A stretch of DNA of 39,330 nt from Chromera velia (lineage: Eukaryota; Sar; Chromeraceae), in assembly GCA_018398765.1 (NCBI GenBank), contig JAHBMJ010000858.1:1-39330 (forward strand), given 5' to 3'. Below the pieces are notes generated by a model. It was not told the origin of the DNA, ran no database searches, and was given only the letters and a program-made list of their open reading frames with translations. The translations under genes and the position numbers were made by a program. Each line of letters opens with the position of its first letter. The first letter of the stretch is position 1. This document shows, piece by piece, positions 20,517-31,948 of this stretch.

Positions 20517-23500
20517 AGGGGAAGGCGATAGAAGGGAAGGGAGGAGAGAAGAGAAGGGCGAGATGATGAAAGAAAGCGCTGTGGGTTCATTCGAGAAGTG
20601 CGTGAAAGGGCGTGCCTTGTGTGCGTTGTGCAACCGATTTGACGTTTGTGTCTCTTCTTTGTTCGCTTCCTTTTCTCTCTCTGCAATGAAGAGATAGGAA
20701 GGGAAGGGGTTGAGTGCAGGCAGGCAGACTTCCTTGCTGGGAAAGAGAAACTCGAATTCTTTTTGAATCAATCGAATAAGAAAAGCTCTCGACTGGCCGC
20801 CCCCCTTCGTAACGCCCCCCTCTTGTCTCTGTGCGTGTGGCGTGTGGCAACTATCTAACTAGCGTCTGTTCGTGCGTGTACCTGCAAGTAATGATTGATG
20901 GGGGTCGTCACTGAAAGAAATGAGTAAGACATCAAGGGAAGGAAGGAAAAAACGACAACAGAGGCCTAGTTGCCGATCAGTCGATCAACCGAGCGGGGGG
21001 CTTCTACGCCTCATGAGGTTGGGAGATGCGTGGCAAAGATATGGTCCGTCTGTCGTCTTGTCTGTCTGTCGGGAAGAAGAGAGAATGCATCGCTGATGGT
21101 GGCTGGCTGTATTGCTGTAGCGAGTGCGGCAGAGACCGTCTGTTTGTGCATGTACTGAATGAACGTTTGAACTCTTTTTGGAATGAAGGATCTGTCTGTT
21201 GCATGAGGAGAGCATGGTAGAGAGAAGGAAGGGAAGGAGGCCAGCAACAAGTATCAAGATGGGATCGAGAAGTCCAAAGAGCTTCTGCAGTAAAGTGCTG
21301 CTTTTGATGGAATTCCCTTCCTCGCTCTTTTTGTTTGATCCCTTTGCGGACCGACTTTCTGTCTCTCGGTCTGTCGCGGAAAACTCCAAAAGCCAAGAGA
21401 AGCCGAGAGGAGAGCAGAAAGAAAAAGAGCGGGGACAAGGGAAAACAAAAAGAAATCGGAGCAGCAGAAAAAAACCAAGACAAGCCCTTCACTTCCTTCC
21501 TCACTAGCTCATCACCATGAAATGAATGACGAACTTTTTTTCGATTAATGAATGATTCTTTGCACTCTCTTCTTCTTGTCCTTGACCTTCCTGTGCCTTT
21601 CTCGAGCCCCTTCTTCTCTTCCAATTGCGCCGTGATGCTTCTGTGCCTCTCCGTGTATTCGTCTTTCTTTCTGTCTGTCTGGCTCTTTGCCGACGGTGCC
21701 TGAGACGACAGACAGAAGATAGGGAAAACGCTTCTTCCACCTTAGTTCAATGTGGGCACAAGCCAGAAATTCCATTTTTGGGAGTTTTTTTTTCTCCGTT
21801 GTCCTTGTTCCTTTCTTTGTCGAAAAAAAGTGAGTGAGTCCAAAGAGAAGGAAAAGAGGGGGTCGAAGAACGAGACACCCCACACACTCCTGTGCCATCT
21901 GTGGATACTCCTGATTTAAAACAACGGACATGAGCTCAGGTGGTCGGTCGGGAGTGAATGGGCAGACGGCGACGGGGGGACGGTCTTTCTGACCCGTCCT
22001 CCTCTTTTCGTTTGCAAGCCAAGCAGAGAAAAACAAGAAAAGCAGCAGAATCGTCCCATTTCAGCTACTATTTTTGCATCCAATTCATGTGTGTGTGCCG
22101 ATTGATACACGCTCATGCATGCCGTGAAAGAGGGGGGGACGCCTCGTGCGCCCTTCCTTCCTTATCAGATGGTTTGTCTCGTCGCAGTATTTTTGCAAAC
22201 ATCATGGAAGAAAAAAAGCAGACAAGAACAAAAGCATGCACGAACTATGATGAAAAGGAGAGAGAAAGCAAGAAAGAAAGGAGGGCAGAAAAGGACAAGT
22301 AGATCGAAAGAAGATGAAGAAAGGCAGGGCAGATTGATGTTTGTTTCTGCTTTTTTTCCCTTCTCAACCTTGTCGGACCTGTCTGTCCTTCTGCGTGTAT
22401 TCATAGAGAAAAAGAGAAAGAAAAAAGACGAAACGTACAAGGGCGGTAAGGAAAAGCAGATTGAAGAGCCTCCCTCTCTCAATCCCCCTCCCCGTGCCTC
22501 TGAAGAGAAGACATCTCACTCTCTCTCATGATTGATGAAAGAAGAAAACGTGTAAGTTCTTGTTGTGCAATTTTCCTTCCTCTTCCATTTTCTTTCTTAT
22601 CTTCTTTCAAGTCATTTTTGGAGTTGTTCCACTCACCACCCATGCACTCACTGCGTGTTCGACCCCCTCCCCAGACAGACAAGAAGGACCCCTAGCTCTT
22701 CTGCCTCTCTCTTCAAATGACCTGGAGGAGAGGAGAGGAGAAGAGACCAGAAGAGTGCATGAGGGAGGGAGGGAGGGAGGTACATCGAAGAGAAAAGAGA
22801 AACATTGATCCTGCCCGTCAAGAGGGCACAAACAAGGGTGCGTGTGTGTTTGTTTGCATCTATCTGTAATGCCTGTCTTTCGTGTTCTTCCTCACTCCTC
22901 CTGACTGCATGGGGTGTCTCCCTTTTACCCCTCTCCCTCCCTTTTCTGTCTGTTCGCTCGGTCTTCCCGATTATTTTTGGAGTTTTTCCTTCGGAAAGTG
23001 GGCAAATGATGAAAAACTGATAATTGATGTATGTAAAAGCGGTTGGCAGTAGGTGTGTGCATGACGACAGCCTGATCGATTCACTTGGTTGGGTTTCTAT
23101 GAATATTTCTTTCATTCATTGAGACAGAAAGTTCCTGGCCTGGCGGGTTGACTCTGAACGTTGCAGGTGCACCAGCACAAGCACGGAATCGGCAGCTCGA
23201 CTTTCGGCCTTCTTCCTATTTTTGCATCCATTCCTTCTTCAGTGACCCGATGGAGGCCGGTCAACAGAGAAGACGAAAGGAGTGTATCAATACTGAGGTG
23301 AGATCAAGCAGAGAGAAGAGAAAGGCAGCCTGCTTGGAAGGCTGGCCAAAGGAGGGTGGCCAACAGGGAAAAAATAACACTCTATCCGGCTGTCTGTTTT
23401 GTGCAAAGTGGGTTTTTCCTTCCTGCATTCGCATGCATGCGTGCAGCCATCTGTGTGTGGTCTGCATGCTTGTCTGAGTGAGTGTGGTCAGACGAGACGA

Positions 23501-24592
23501 GACGGGACAGGAGAGAAGTGACAAGCAAGGAGGTGTCAGATGAATCAGGCACCTTAAGTCTTGCCTTAATTGCCTGAAGTCCTTCCTCTTCTTGCATTGC
23601 GAAGAAGAGGCTCGTGTGAGTTGAATGATTTGGGCCATCATTCGAAGGGTCGATTTGGTTTCTTCGATCTCGCACGCTGTCTGCATGGGTTTGTCTAGAG
23701 AACGGTGGGGTCTTTCTTTTTCTTTCTTTTTGTTTTTGTCCCTCCAGCGGCACGACACGAGGGCAAACCGAGGGAAGGGACAGACAGGTCTTCAGTTTCT
23801 TACTGGAGACGTGGCTTTTCTCTGCTGATTCCCTTGTTAAGGAAAAAGGAACAGAAAAATGAATCTTGAAAGACACCATGGGGGTCTTCCTCCCTTCTTC
23901 TCACGCTGCTGCAGTTCCTTTCTATTGGTTGGAAGAGAGAAGAGAGGGAGATGGGGGATTTGCGAGTCGGAAAGAGGGACAGAAAAGAGACATGGATGGA
24001 GAAATGCCTTGGCAAACCTGAAGTCATCAACCATTCAAAACATTGTAGCAGGTTCGTTGTGTCTTTCGATCGTTGTACGCACGCAGTCACCAGAAACGCT
24101 TGAAGTTGTTGCACGTAGACGCACCAACTCATGCCCACAACAAAGCATGCACACAAGCATGCACATGAACACAGACTCCCACGTCACCCTCTGCATGTGC
24201 ATCTTATCGCTGCGCTGAACAAACTCACTGCGTGTGTGTGCTCGCTGTGGTGTAACGGATTCACCATGCCGGTGCGTTCGACTGTGAATCAACTGCGTGC
24301 ATGTCTGTGTGTAAGATCGGGGCCCTTACACATATACAGGTCGCAATGTTTTCTTTTGACTTCATTGCGATTCTGTTAGATTCTATGTCAGCAAACATTG
24401 CCAAACAACATTTGATGATCAGTGATTACCACTGACTCTCACTATACTACTTTCGAAGTGCCGGATCAATTCTAGCATCATGCAATTGTAATTAATGCTA
24501 GAATTAAGTCAAATTCTGAAATTCGACATAAACTTCACGGCAGGTATAGCTAAGATTTTCCAGGATTTTGTGTTAGCATTTTGTTAGGGGTA
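20517..24592. other. 4-kb stretch without a recognised gene
   Basis: The base composition is ordinary, with many GA-rich and CT-rich tracts. Open frames are short, on both strands, and dominated by Arg/Lys/Glu or Ser/Phe/Leu, as expected from purine or pyrimidine bias. None shows a domain motif. The first few hundred bases should hold the 3' UTR of the molybdoenzyme gene. A tRNA-like segment near 24248-24284 was rejected. Confidence 0.45.
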
Positions 24593-24617
24593 ATTGATTG
24601 ATTGATTGATTGATTGA
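24593..24617. repeat. TGAT microsatellite
   Basis: About six TGAT units lie just left of the TA-flanked transposon. Similar four-base runs occur at 1947-1959 and 28498-28520 (ATCA). Confidence 0.8.
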
Positions 24618-24645
24618 TATGTTCCACCCTAATTTTCAAAAAATA

Positions 24646-25706
24646 CACCGTCCACATAAGGGTTACGATGGGGGTCTGTGAAGGGTTTATAGATTACAGC
24701 TTTTTTTGTTACGGTTGTTCCGTAACTTAGCGCCTTCGACACCAATTTTTTAGTACGGAAAAACCATAATTCGGGTATTGTGGGGCTCACAAAAGGCCCC
24801 GGCATAGAAAGCTCGCACGGTTTTTCATGTAGTAAATTAATGTATCCTGCATACAATTCAATCATTCAATCATATGCATGTATGCATGCTTATACAAGTG
24901 AATAATTGCATTAACTCTAAAACTGGTAAGCCAAAAGAGCCAATTAACTATTACAAACCGATGAGGTACGATCTTGTTAAGCTGCTGTTAATCTTTTGAC
25001 GCAGGAATAACCTCCCTGAACCTAAGTGTCACTTAAAGAAATATAATTAAGATGATCTCTATGTGCGGCATCATTTTTTAAGAGACCCTCCACGCCTGCG
25101 GCATAGACGGTTAAGACACCATCCAGATATGCAGCTTTGGCTTTCACGATACCGTAAATGATCCGCGCCTGCGGCGCGGACTTTTAAGCTTATCCAAAAA
25201 TACGGTTTGAACTTTCAAGTGGTAGTTAGGTTTAGGGAGGTCGCAGGAATCGCCGCGAACAGCATACATGCCTTGAGACAGAGAAAGCGTGCTGGAGACG
25301 GAGATAGACGGGAGAAGCATGCTTGTGCCTGTCTGTGCCTGGCTGTTCTTGCTTATCGCTGTGTCTGCATGCCTAACTGCTTGCCTAATAAAATGACTCT
25401 CTACAAAGGTCAGGAGGGGTGAATGAATGAATAAATAATCTTTTGTATTGTTTTGTCAAACTTTTGAATGTAAAGGTAGCTATAGACGTCAAAAAGCAAG
25501 TCTTAAACAGATTGAATTCAGTTTTTTTCCTCGTATTTGATATCCAGAACTGAATAATCGTATATATTAGGCTATTATCAACGGGTTGCGTCACTGTTTT
25601 TCCGTAAATTACCGTTTTAAACCTTCAGTTACTAAAAAACCGTAACTTGGCAGCCTGACGGCCGCCTCATTACTATTTTTTAGCGGTTACTCTTATGTGG
25701 ACAGTG
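24646..25706. mobile_element. TA-flanked terminal-inverted-repeat element, Tc1/mariner-like, non-autonomous
   Basis: This 1,061-bp element starts CACCGTCCACATAAG and ends CTTATGTGGACAGTG. TA lies immediately outside both ends (24644-24645 and 25707-25708). Similarity continues inward (GGGTTACG against GAGTAACCG), and both ends carry further GTTACGG and TACGGAAAAAC motifs. The 5' end includes a hairpin GTTACGG-TTGTT-CCGTAAC (24709-24727). TA duplication points to Tc1/mariner or a related superfamily. No transposase frame was seen. Confidence 0.7.
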
Positions 25707-25708
25707 TA

Positions 25709-25970
25709 TCAAAAAAAAAAAAATACGGTCTCCAGAGCATTTTTTTTTTTTTTACTTTTTGATGATGACCTCCATCAAGATATAACAACCATATGCAACA
25801 CCTTGCAGCACAAAAGCAACAGTTGTCTAGACAGTTGTATACTAGGTTATATAACATTCATTTATCATTATAACAAAGAAACAATATAGTATAACACCAC
25901 TTAAACCTAGACTTAAACAACAATTATTGATTCGTGTAACACATCAATAACACTTAAACGATATCTGATT
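25709..25970. other. AT-rich spacer between elements
   Basis: It begins with an A run and a T run and continues with AT-rich sequence containing CAACAGTTGTCTAGACAGTTGT, a near-palindrome around 25820. No gene was seen. Confidence 0.4.
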
Positions 25971-26810
25971 CAGGGTTGCCGATTTTTTTAGCGGTAGACA
26001 ACTTGAAGCTTCATTACCGGTAACTGATAATTACCGGCAGAGTTTGCTGGCAGTCAGCAAAGATTTGGTAGAATTCTAATAGTCACTAACACTCTGTTAT
26101 AGGTTAATCAATCAATCATAGATGATACAGTCTGAAGAAGTGCTATAGTAACTGTGCCAGAGCTATTGCCTATAGGAGATCATATAAACTGATTATACAG
26201 TTTATGATACAGCTATAGTTTGAGCAAGATGGTGGTAAAATCTAAGTCCTAGATCCAGCCGCACCATGGGCGGAGCTTAAGGAGGCAATGTTCTTCTTGC
26301 TCCTCCCCCTTCAGTAAACCGGGCAGGCGCTACGCAAGTAGAGAGATACAGGCGTACTATCTCCTTGTTTTTTGCCCAGGGAGTAAAAAAGTAGACTTTT
26401 ACTGTCCCCTACTTTGATCACTCTCAAACGACGGCTCAAGGCCTGATACAGAGAAGCAGAACAGTAGGAGATGGAACAGAGTCAAGAAAAAAGGAGTAGC
26501 TGTTGGACAGAGCTGTTAGAACTTTACGTTACTTATATATTAGGGGTGAAGCAGTTACAATAATTGAAATTATAGTAAATTATAAAGTTTATATGTTTTT
26601 TTTTTTTTTTGTTAATGGGCTTTTGAAATGTTAATAAATACTTAATAAAAACATGTTTTTGAAGGTTGGCGCCGCAGGTGAAAGTTTTTTTTTTTTACCC
26701 TAATTTTTATTATTTTTTTTGTCAGTAAAAGGAAGGTAGATTGAGGCCATTACTGGTTACCGGCAATTGCCGGTAGACTACACCTGTTACCGACCAGAAA
26801 AGCAACCCTA
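25971..26810. mobile_element. hAT-like transposon family 1, copy 2 (reverse orientation)
   Basis: The element begins CAGGGTTGC and ends AGCAACCCTA, with the final G changed to A. Both ends and much of the interior are the reverse complement of the 1071-2106 element. Shared parts are the ACCGGTAA subterminal motifs, the GGCGCCGCAGGTGAAAG segment and the GCAGTTACA/AACTGCTTCACCCCT segment near 26550. The 8-bp flanks (ATCTGATT and AACAACAT) do not match, so this is an older or rearranged insertion. Confidence 0.75.
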
Positions 26811-27223
26811 AACAACATATTTTTTAGTTTGACAGCAGAAAAAAAAAAATAAATAAAAAAACGAAATTAAATGACCTTTTTTTTTTTTAAAAAAAAAAAT
26901 TACCCCTATAGGCATTTTGCCATTTTAATTAGTTTAACTGATGATGATGATGATTAAAGGTTAAATCCTAGATCCAGTGGTGCCAGATCCTAAGCCACTA
27001 ACAAGGCTTTAATGACAACTCAGAGCAGACCTAGGAGCACACATTCATGGGGGGGGGATGCATGAGGGGGTGGATGAGAAAGCCTGTATGCCATATGATA
27101 CCAATCGGAACGATTCTACTCAACCTGCCTGATTGACTGTATCATCTAGGCTCCCATTGCATATATGCGACTAGGCATGCCATCGACTCATTGCATGTCA
27201 TGCCCCGTGGTTGGCCAGAGCCT
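26811..27223. repeat. AT-rich spacer and 5' part of a dispersed repeat
   Basis: Poly-A/T runs are followed by a TGATGATGATGATGA run (about 26938-26955). A segment then runs up to TTGGCCAGAGCCTAAGTGGTG, which matches the repeat at 11699-12000. The related phrase CCTAGATCCAG occurs at 26250 and 26977. Confidence 0.5.
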
Positions 27224-27231
27224 AAGTGGTG

Positions 27232-27702
27232 CTAGGCGTGGTTTCAATATATATTTTTATATTAGGTTTCGATATACATTTTTATATTATATCATGGGTT
27301 GAGTGATATAAATATATAATATAACTAGATCATTATCTATAGATCATTGTGTAAACTTACGACTCATGAGTGTCTTCATCTAGGATAATCAAACTGGTAT
27401 TCTGACTAAGAATCGCTATTATAATGATCGTTTAGCTCTAGCTTTCAGCAGTCTTCTTTGTTCAGCAGTCTTAAATAACTCTTCTATGCGATGTACCTAT
27501 AGCTATATCCAGCGAAACAGTTACTGTAAATTCAAAGCACACCGTACGCTGCACACGGCCGGTAGGGAGAAAGCAAGCTAAGCATATATAGGTTCGCGTT
27601 TCGATTCTATAGTATGAAAGTATCTGAAGTTAAATTATATTATATTTTTATATTATATCTTTAAACTTTAAAAAATATAATATATATTGAAATCACGTCT
27701 AG
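27232..27702. mobile_element. 471-bp MITE with 8-bp target duplication (family 3)
   Basis: The termini are CTAGGCGTGGTTTCAATATA and, inverted, CTAGACGTGATTTCAATATA, about 24 bp with few mismatches. Both sides carry AAGTGGTG (27224-27231 and 27703-27710). The uninterrupted target is present at 11925-11950, where CCTAAGAGGTG runs directly into GCTCACCGGCTTTAACC. There is no coding capacity. The 8-bp duplication suggests a hAT-type transposase. Confidence 0.9.
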
Positions 27703-27710
27703 AAGTGGTG

Positions 27711-28580
27711 GCTCACTGGCTTTAACCGCCTCAATTCAATTAGGAATTGCACAGAGAAAAAAAAATAAAAAAGTAATTGCCTATACACCCTATCGTATTT
27801 GGGAGTAATTGGGATAATTGGAATGCCCAATTGGGAATTTAGAATCCCCAATTCCCAATTCAGAGCAATTTGGAAACATTTTTTTCTATATGAAAAACTT
27901 AGTGTACAAAGCTGTATTTTTGTGCATAAACATTTTAAAACTCAAAGATTTTAAATCTGAATACCAATTAGCTTTATATAAACATTGATGTGCATTCATG
28001 TATGGTGCAAAGCAGACGCCAAACAACTGGCACACAGGTTTAGGGCTTCGGCCTCAAACACAATGTAATCCTGTAATATAAAAAAATATAATTAGAAATT
28101 TAGATTTCCAATTGGAAATCCAATTTTCTAATTGGTAGAGTGTGAACCCTAGTCTCCTTCATTTTTCTGTCATTATCAGAAGTGCCCCTCCCTGTAGTAC
28201 CCGCAACGCATTGTACGATCTAGTACAATCTGTACTAGGATCTGTATTCTTATGTGACAAGTTATGTCAATGGGCGCTCTCTATTTTGTAATGTCGTACA
28301 GTTCTTTTACTATGACATAGTAGCCTGCTTCGCTAAGTTCACTCTCTTTTTGAGTCCTTACACTCCATCAGGACATGAACTTCATCTTTGTGCTTTGATT
28401 AATTAATTTTAATACAAGACTTAGTGCGAATTCTAGTGGGATTTTAGTTAGGATTTTACTGATTTTTATGAGATTTTGGCTAGGAATCTAGGCATCCATC
28501 AATCAATCAATCAATCAATCTAGCGGAGTATTAGGCTAGGTATTACTACCGTATTAGCTAGGATATTAGGCTATGCTCTA
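27711..28580. other. AT-rich gene-free stretch with AATTGG-rich segment
   Basis: The first 30 bases are the right half of the repeat split by the MITE. Sequence around 27800-27870 and 28090-28140 is rich in AATTGG/CCAATT inverted motifs, which may be the ends of another decayed element. An ATCA microsatellite lies at about 28498-28520. No gene was seen. Confidence 0.4.
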
Positions 28581-28584
28581 CAAA

Positions 28585-28795
28585 AAACAATGGAAATCGT
28601 TGGGAAATCTGCGGGAAATTGATGGGAAAGCCTAAAGAAATCGTAGTGAAATTTGAGAGAAATGTTAGAACATCCATAGGAAATCTGACGTGGGAAATGA
28701 ATGGAAAACTGATGGGAAATTGATGGGAAAACCTAGTGAAATCCGAGGGAAATCTTATACAGGGAAATCCATGAGAAATTTATGGAAAATCTCGG
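28585..28795. repeat. degenerate GGGAAAT tandem repeat
   Basis: About fifteen imperfect units of the form GGGAAAT followed by 5-8 variable bases (such as TGATGGGAAA) run through this segment. The phase varies, so it is an old, diverged minisatellite. Confidence 0.75.
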
Positions 28796-29238
28796 CTACA
28801 AGAAAGCTAGCAAGAAAGCACATACAGATCCTGAGACACTTACTTATGTCATGCACCTCAAAACAAGCAATGCAACAGCACAGGGAGATGGAGTCTGCAC
28901 AAGGCAGGGCAGGGGGAGAAGTCAGCTTCCCCGTGGGGACCGCTCAGCGGAGTCAGACACCCTTCTCAGAGCCGAATGTGACAAGCCACCTCGCTCTTCA
29001 TCCCTGTCTGAAGGTTCTGGGAGACGAACATCCCCGCATCTGTACACGATCTCGTGTTGAGGGAGAATCTCCCTTACCGCAAACAAGCCGGCTCTGCAAG
29101 CATTCAGATCAATCCATGGATGCGGGGGCAGACGGGATGTGAAACCGCATTCATGCAGAGGAACGGAGATGCACCAAAAATCAGCTCAAAGCTATTTCGG
29201 CCCTTTCCACTAATTTCTAAGTACGCTTACTCGAGAGA

Positions 29239-30124
29239 CTAGACTGTACTTCCCTCCAGCCTTTTCTGGAAGACGTATGCTCTCTCTCTCGAAGCGACAT
29301 GCATGCAGAAGCTTTTCAAAACTGACATGAGGACACCATGTTCTCGTTCGCACAAATCCATCAGAGTGTCGAGAGGATCGGTTCGGAGGACTGCTAGAAG
29401 CGTAACGGGCACTTACTTCCCACATGCACACGGACGGACCTGGGCAGACCATCACACAGGAGGACACGTGCCTCGCAGTTCGCCTCCTCCAAAGTGCCCC
29501 TTGCGCCGTGTGAGGCCGCGCAGGTTTTGTCCTTCAAAACAAAGACGAAGGAGTCGAAGTCGACCCTCTTCACAAGAGCGTCCTGCATGAATGCACATAA
29601 GGGAAGGATTGCAGCCGATGCAGCTTGCAAGCAGGACATAAAAACGAAAAAAACGCGATGCACAACATTTTTGAGCCAAATGTGCAAGTTCCCCCGACAT
29701 GGACACAGATGAAACCAGACAACAGAAGCGCGAAATCGACGCTTCCTCGACTTTAGAAAGAACACAGCTCCACTGAAACAGAGAGGGAAGGGGGCAAGTT
29801 GAGGAGGAGGGGATGGGGAGGGGGGCGATGCATATAGATGCCGGGAACAGAGGAGAAGGCAAAAGAAGAAAGTGGAGGTAGCCGACCCTGTCACAGCCGA
29901 GTCAAACTGCACAGCTCTGTCGGACTCACCGAAGAGGGAACGGGCGGCTCTGTTTCTGTGCCATCGGAGGAGGTCCGTTTGTAGACGTCGCCCCATATCT
30001 CTGCCACCAGCTGTCCCGGATGGTAAACGGCGAGGCTGATCAGACCCATACGCGTCCCTTGACAAAGACAAACTTTGAGTCCTGAAGGTTCCATCGGCCC
30101 GGAATGCAACGGCCAATTTTGGCA
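29239..30124 (-). CDS. probable 3' exons of the ApiAP2-like gene (or a separate small gene)
   Basis: Three consecutive minus-strand exons fit in phase: 30124-29930, 29582-29417 and 29390-29239. The first carries [20 protein letters not shown], then [11 protein letters not shown], which loosely aligns with the third AP2 unit upstream ([25 protein letters not shown]). It ends at a strong donor (TTCG/GTGAGT). The second reads [19 protein letters not shown] and onward. The third ends LEGSTV-stop. The first exon accepts phase 0, matching the donor at 30879 of the upstream AP2 exon if the 28-bp duplication there is disregarded. The intron between the last two exons would be only 26 nt. Alternatively, translation starts at an ATG in the same frame (30325 or 30151) as an independent gene. 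No further domain was recognised. Confidence 0.5.
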
Positions 30125-30878
30125 CTTCGAGGAATCAGCCAACGGCATGACACCGAGAGAGAGAGAGGCCGAAGCCGTCCTCTCGCGCTCTTCATGTCCC
30201 GCTGTCGTGGGGAGACGCTGACTGCAGTTTGCCATGCGATCATGAAGCAAAGTCGACATGAAAGACTCGGAGTGGGGACGGAAGACCGTGCAAACACACA
30301 CAACAACACTCATTGTGATCGGCAATTATACGCCGTTGGGCCACTCAGAGAAAAGGGGAGAAAAAGGCTTCTGCAAGCAGTCCGATCTTTCAGAAAGGTA
30401 TTCGCTTTGAAACCGTCTCGTCATGTGAAGAGGGGAAAAAGGTTTCAACCACACAAGAAGAACCCTAGGAACAGACATAAGAAAAGACCAGCACAGAAGT
30501 GCACTGACTCAACTGTTACTGAAGGACGAAGGGAAACTGACTCTGTGCATTCCTGTGCACGAGCGAAATTGGAAGAGTGCGGTGCCTCGCAGACGCGCCC
30601 AGCTTCCTTGGACTGCGGAGAGGAGAAAGAAGAGCAGAAAGGAGCGTCCTGAAAAGGAATCTCGAGAAAATTAACTGGCAGGCAGGGACAGGCAGGCATG
30701 ACATGACCGACAGCCGACTCACTGACGTGGGCAAACTAAAAGCCTTTTTTCCGCTTCACTCTTTCGCGAACAGCCAGTGGCACTTCCTTCTCGGTCTCGC
30801 GACAGACGGGCACAAACATAGGGACAGATCGATACACTGAAAGACACAAAAAACGAAAATATCAATTGCGTTCCTCAC
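30125..30878 (-). other. putative intron of the ApiAP2-like gene
   Basis: A GTGAGG donor begins at 30878. An acceptor at 30126-30125 (CGAAG) follows a CT-rich tract at about 30154-30168 on the minus strand. No additional exon was recognised within it, but one cannot be excluded. Confidence 0.4.
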
Positions 30879-31006
30879 CCCGCCTAGTTCTGTTTGCATC
30901 GAGCCGGGGAGAGCTGTAGCCGAGATCGTCTCCGTGTCGAACTTGTACGTGTTCTGATTCAACGCTGAGCCTCCGGAAGGAGCCGCCTGTCTGTCCCTTC
31001 GGACTG

Positions 31007-31062
31007 GGAACTCTCCGTCGTCATACAGGAGACGGGAACTCTCCGTCGTCGTACAGGAGACG
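31007..31062. repeat. 28-bp tandem duplication inside the AP2 exon
   Basis: Two adjacent 28-bp units (31007-31034 and 31035-31062) differ at one base. On the minus strand each encodes RLLYDDGEF. The length is not a multiple of three, so the second unit is read out of frame and creates TGA at 31023-31021. Confidence 0.95.
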
Positions 31063-31948
31063 GAGAGCCTCGGCCATGGACTGTGCCTCCCGAAAGCCGT
31101 ATTTCTTGCAGGAGAAAGAAATTTTCCGATCCCTTCCCCCAATCATCAAACGCACCTGCCAGTACTCCACCGCCCCGACCTTCATGCAGCAGACCCCCGA
31201 CAGCGGTGACTGAGTCTCTTTCAAGTTCGCTGAGTCAGACTGCGAAGTCGTGGGGGTCTCCTGCCGGGACCGAGGCATCAATCCTTTGGCCTCGAGAAGA
31301 CCCAGCGCCTCGTCTTTGAGGGCGTTGTCGACCCCGGTCTTGAGGCGCTTGTGCTCGGGAAGACTCTTTGCAAACTCGACAGCGTCGTTCTCAGCCGAGA
31401 ACCACCTTTTCTTCTGTACAGGACGAGGACGGGAACCTGAAGTGGAGGGATCCTGCTCAGGAGGATCTGCAAGGAATGTCACGGTCCAACGACCTTTGGT
31501 CCGGAGATGAGTGATTCCGGGCAGTTTCTCGGATACATGTGTTGGGTCAGGTGTGGTTTGCGTGACTCTCAACCGCCGCCGCCGCACTGGCTCCCGACTG
31601 GTCCCTGCAGACTTTTGCATCCTGTCTGCCATGGCAAGCTCACGAGCCTTCTCCTCCCCATGCTTGGAAATGTAGAAAAACTTCTTGACGTGCTTCCGCT
31701 TCCCTCCCTTCTCTTTTTGGGTCGATGAGACAAAGGCTTGTCTGTTGGCATCGAGAAAAACCCCTCGCATGGGGTTCGTCAATGAAGTCTCGGGCCTACT
31801 TGCACGTTGGAGGAGCTTCTCTGCAGACAAAGGGTACACAAACAAGCGTGAAGGAACACAAACGAACACAAAGACGTTCGAAAGATCACACCGAAGCGCC
31901 ACAACTGTCAGACTGACCATTGCTTTCCAACGCAGTGCGAACCTCCAT
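31021..31948 (-). CDS. ApiAP2-like transcription factor with three AP2-like units, frame cut by a tandem duplication
   Basis: Exon 1 is 31948-31918 ([10 protein letters not shown]). Exon 2 starts at 31820 and, as the DNA stands, stops at 31023-31021, giving 276 residues. Unit 1 is [16 protein letters not shown] through [10 protein letters not shown] to [10 protein letters not shown]. Unit 2 is [17 protein letters not shown] with [18 protein letters not shown]. Unit 3 is [18 protein letters not shown], then [20 protein letters not shown]. The W/V-rich strands, F-S-x-K-K-Y-G turn and Ala-rich helix fit AP2/ERF-type DNA-binding domains of the ApiAP2 group, which act as sequence-specific regulators in the nucleus. 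A 28-bp tandem duplication right after unit 3 shifts the frame to a stop. Without it, the exon would stay open to a donor at 30879. Linkers are basic (RRRRLRV). Domain boundaries are by eye. Confidence 0.75.

Noticed and set aside
24241..24300. tRNA-like segment with TGGTGTAACGG and GTTCGACTG
   Set aside because: The A-box-like and B-box-like motifs are only about 26 bp apart, too close for a tRNA, and no acceptor stem pairs.
28498..28795. CRISPR-like array
   Set aside because: The GGGAAAT units are short and degenerate, without constant spacers, and the genome is eukaryotic.
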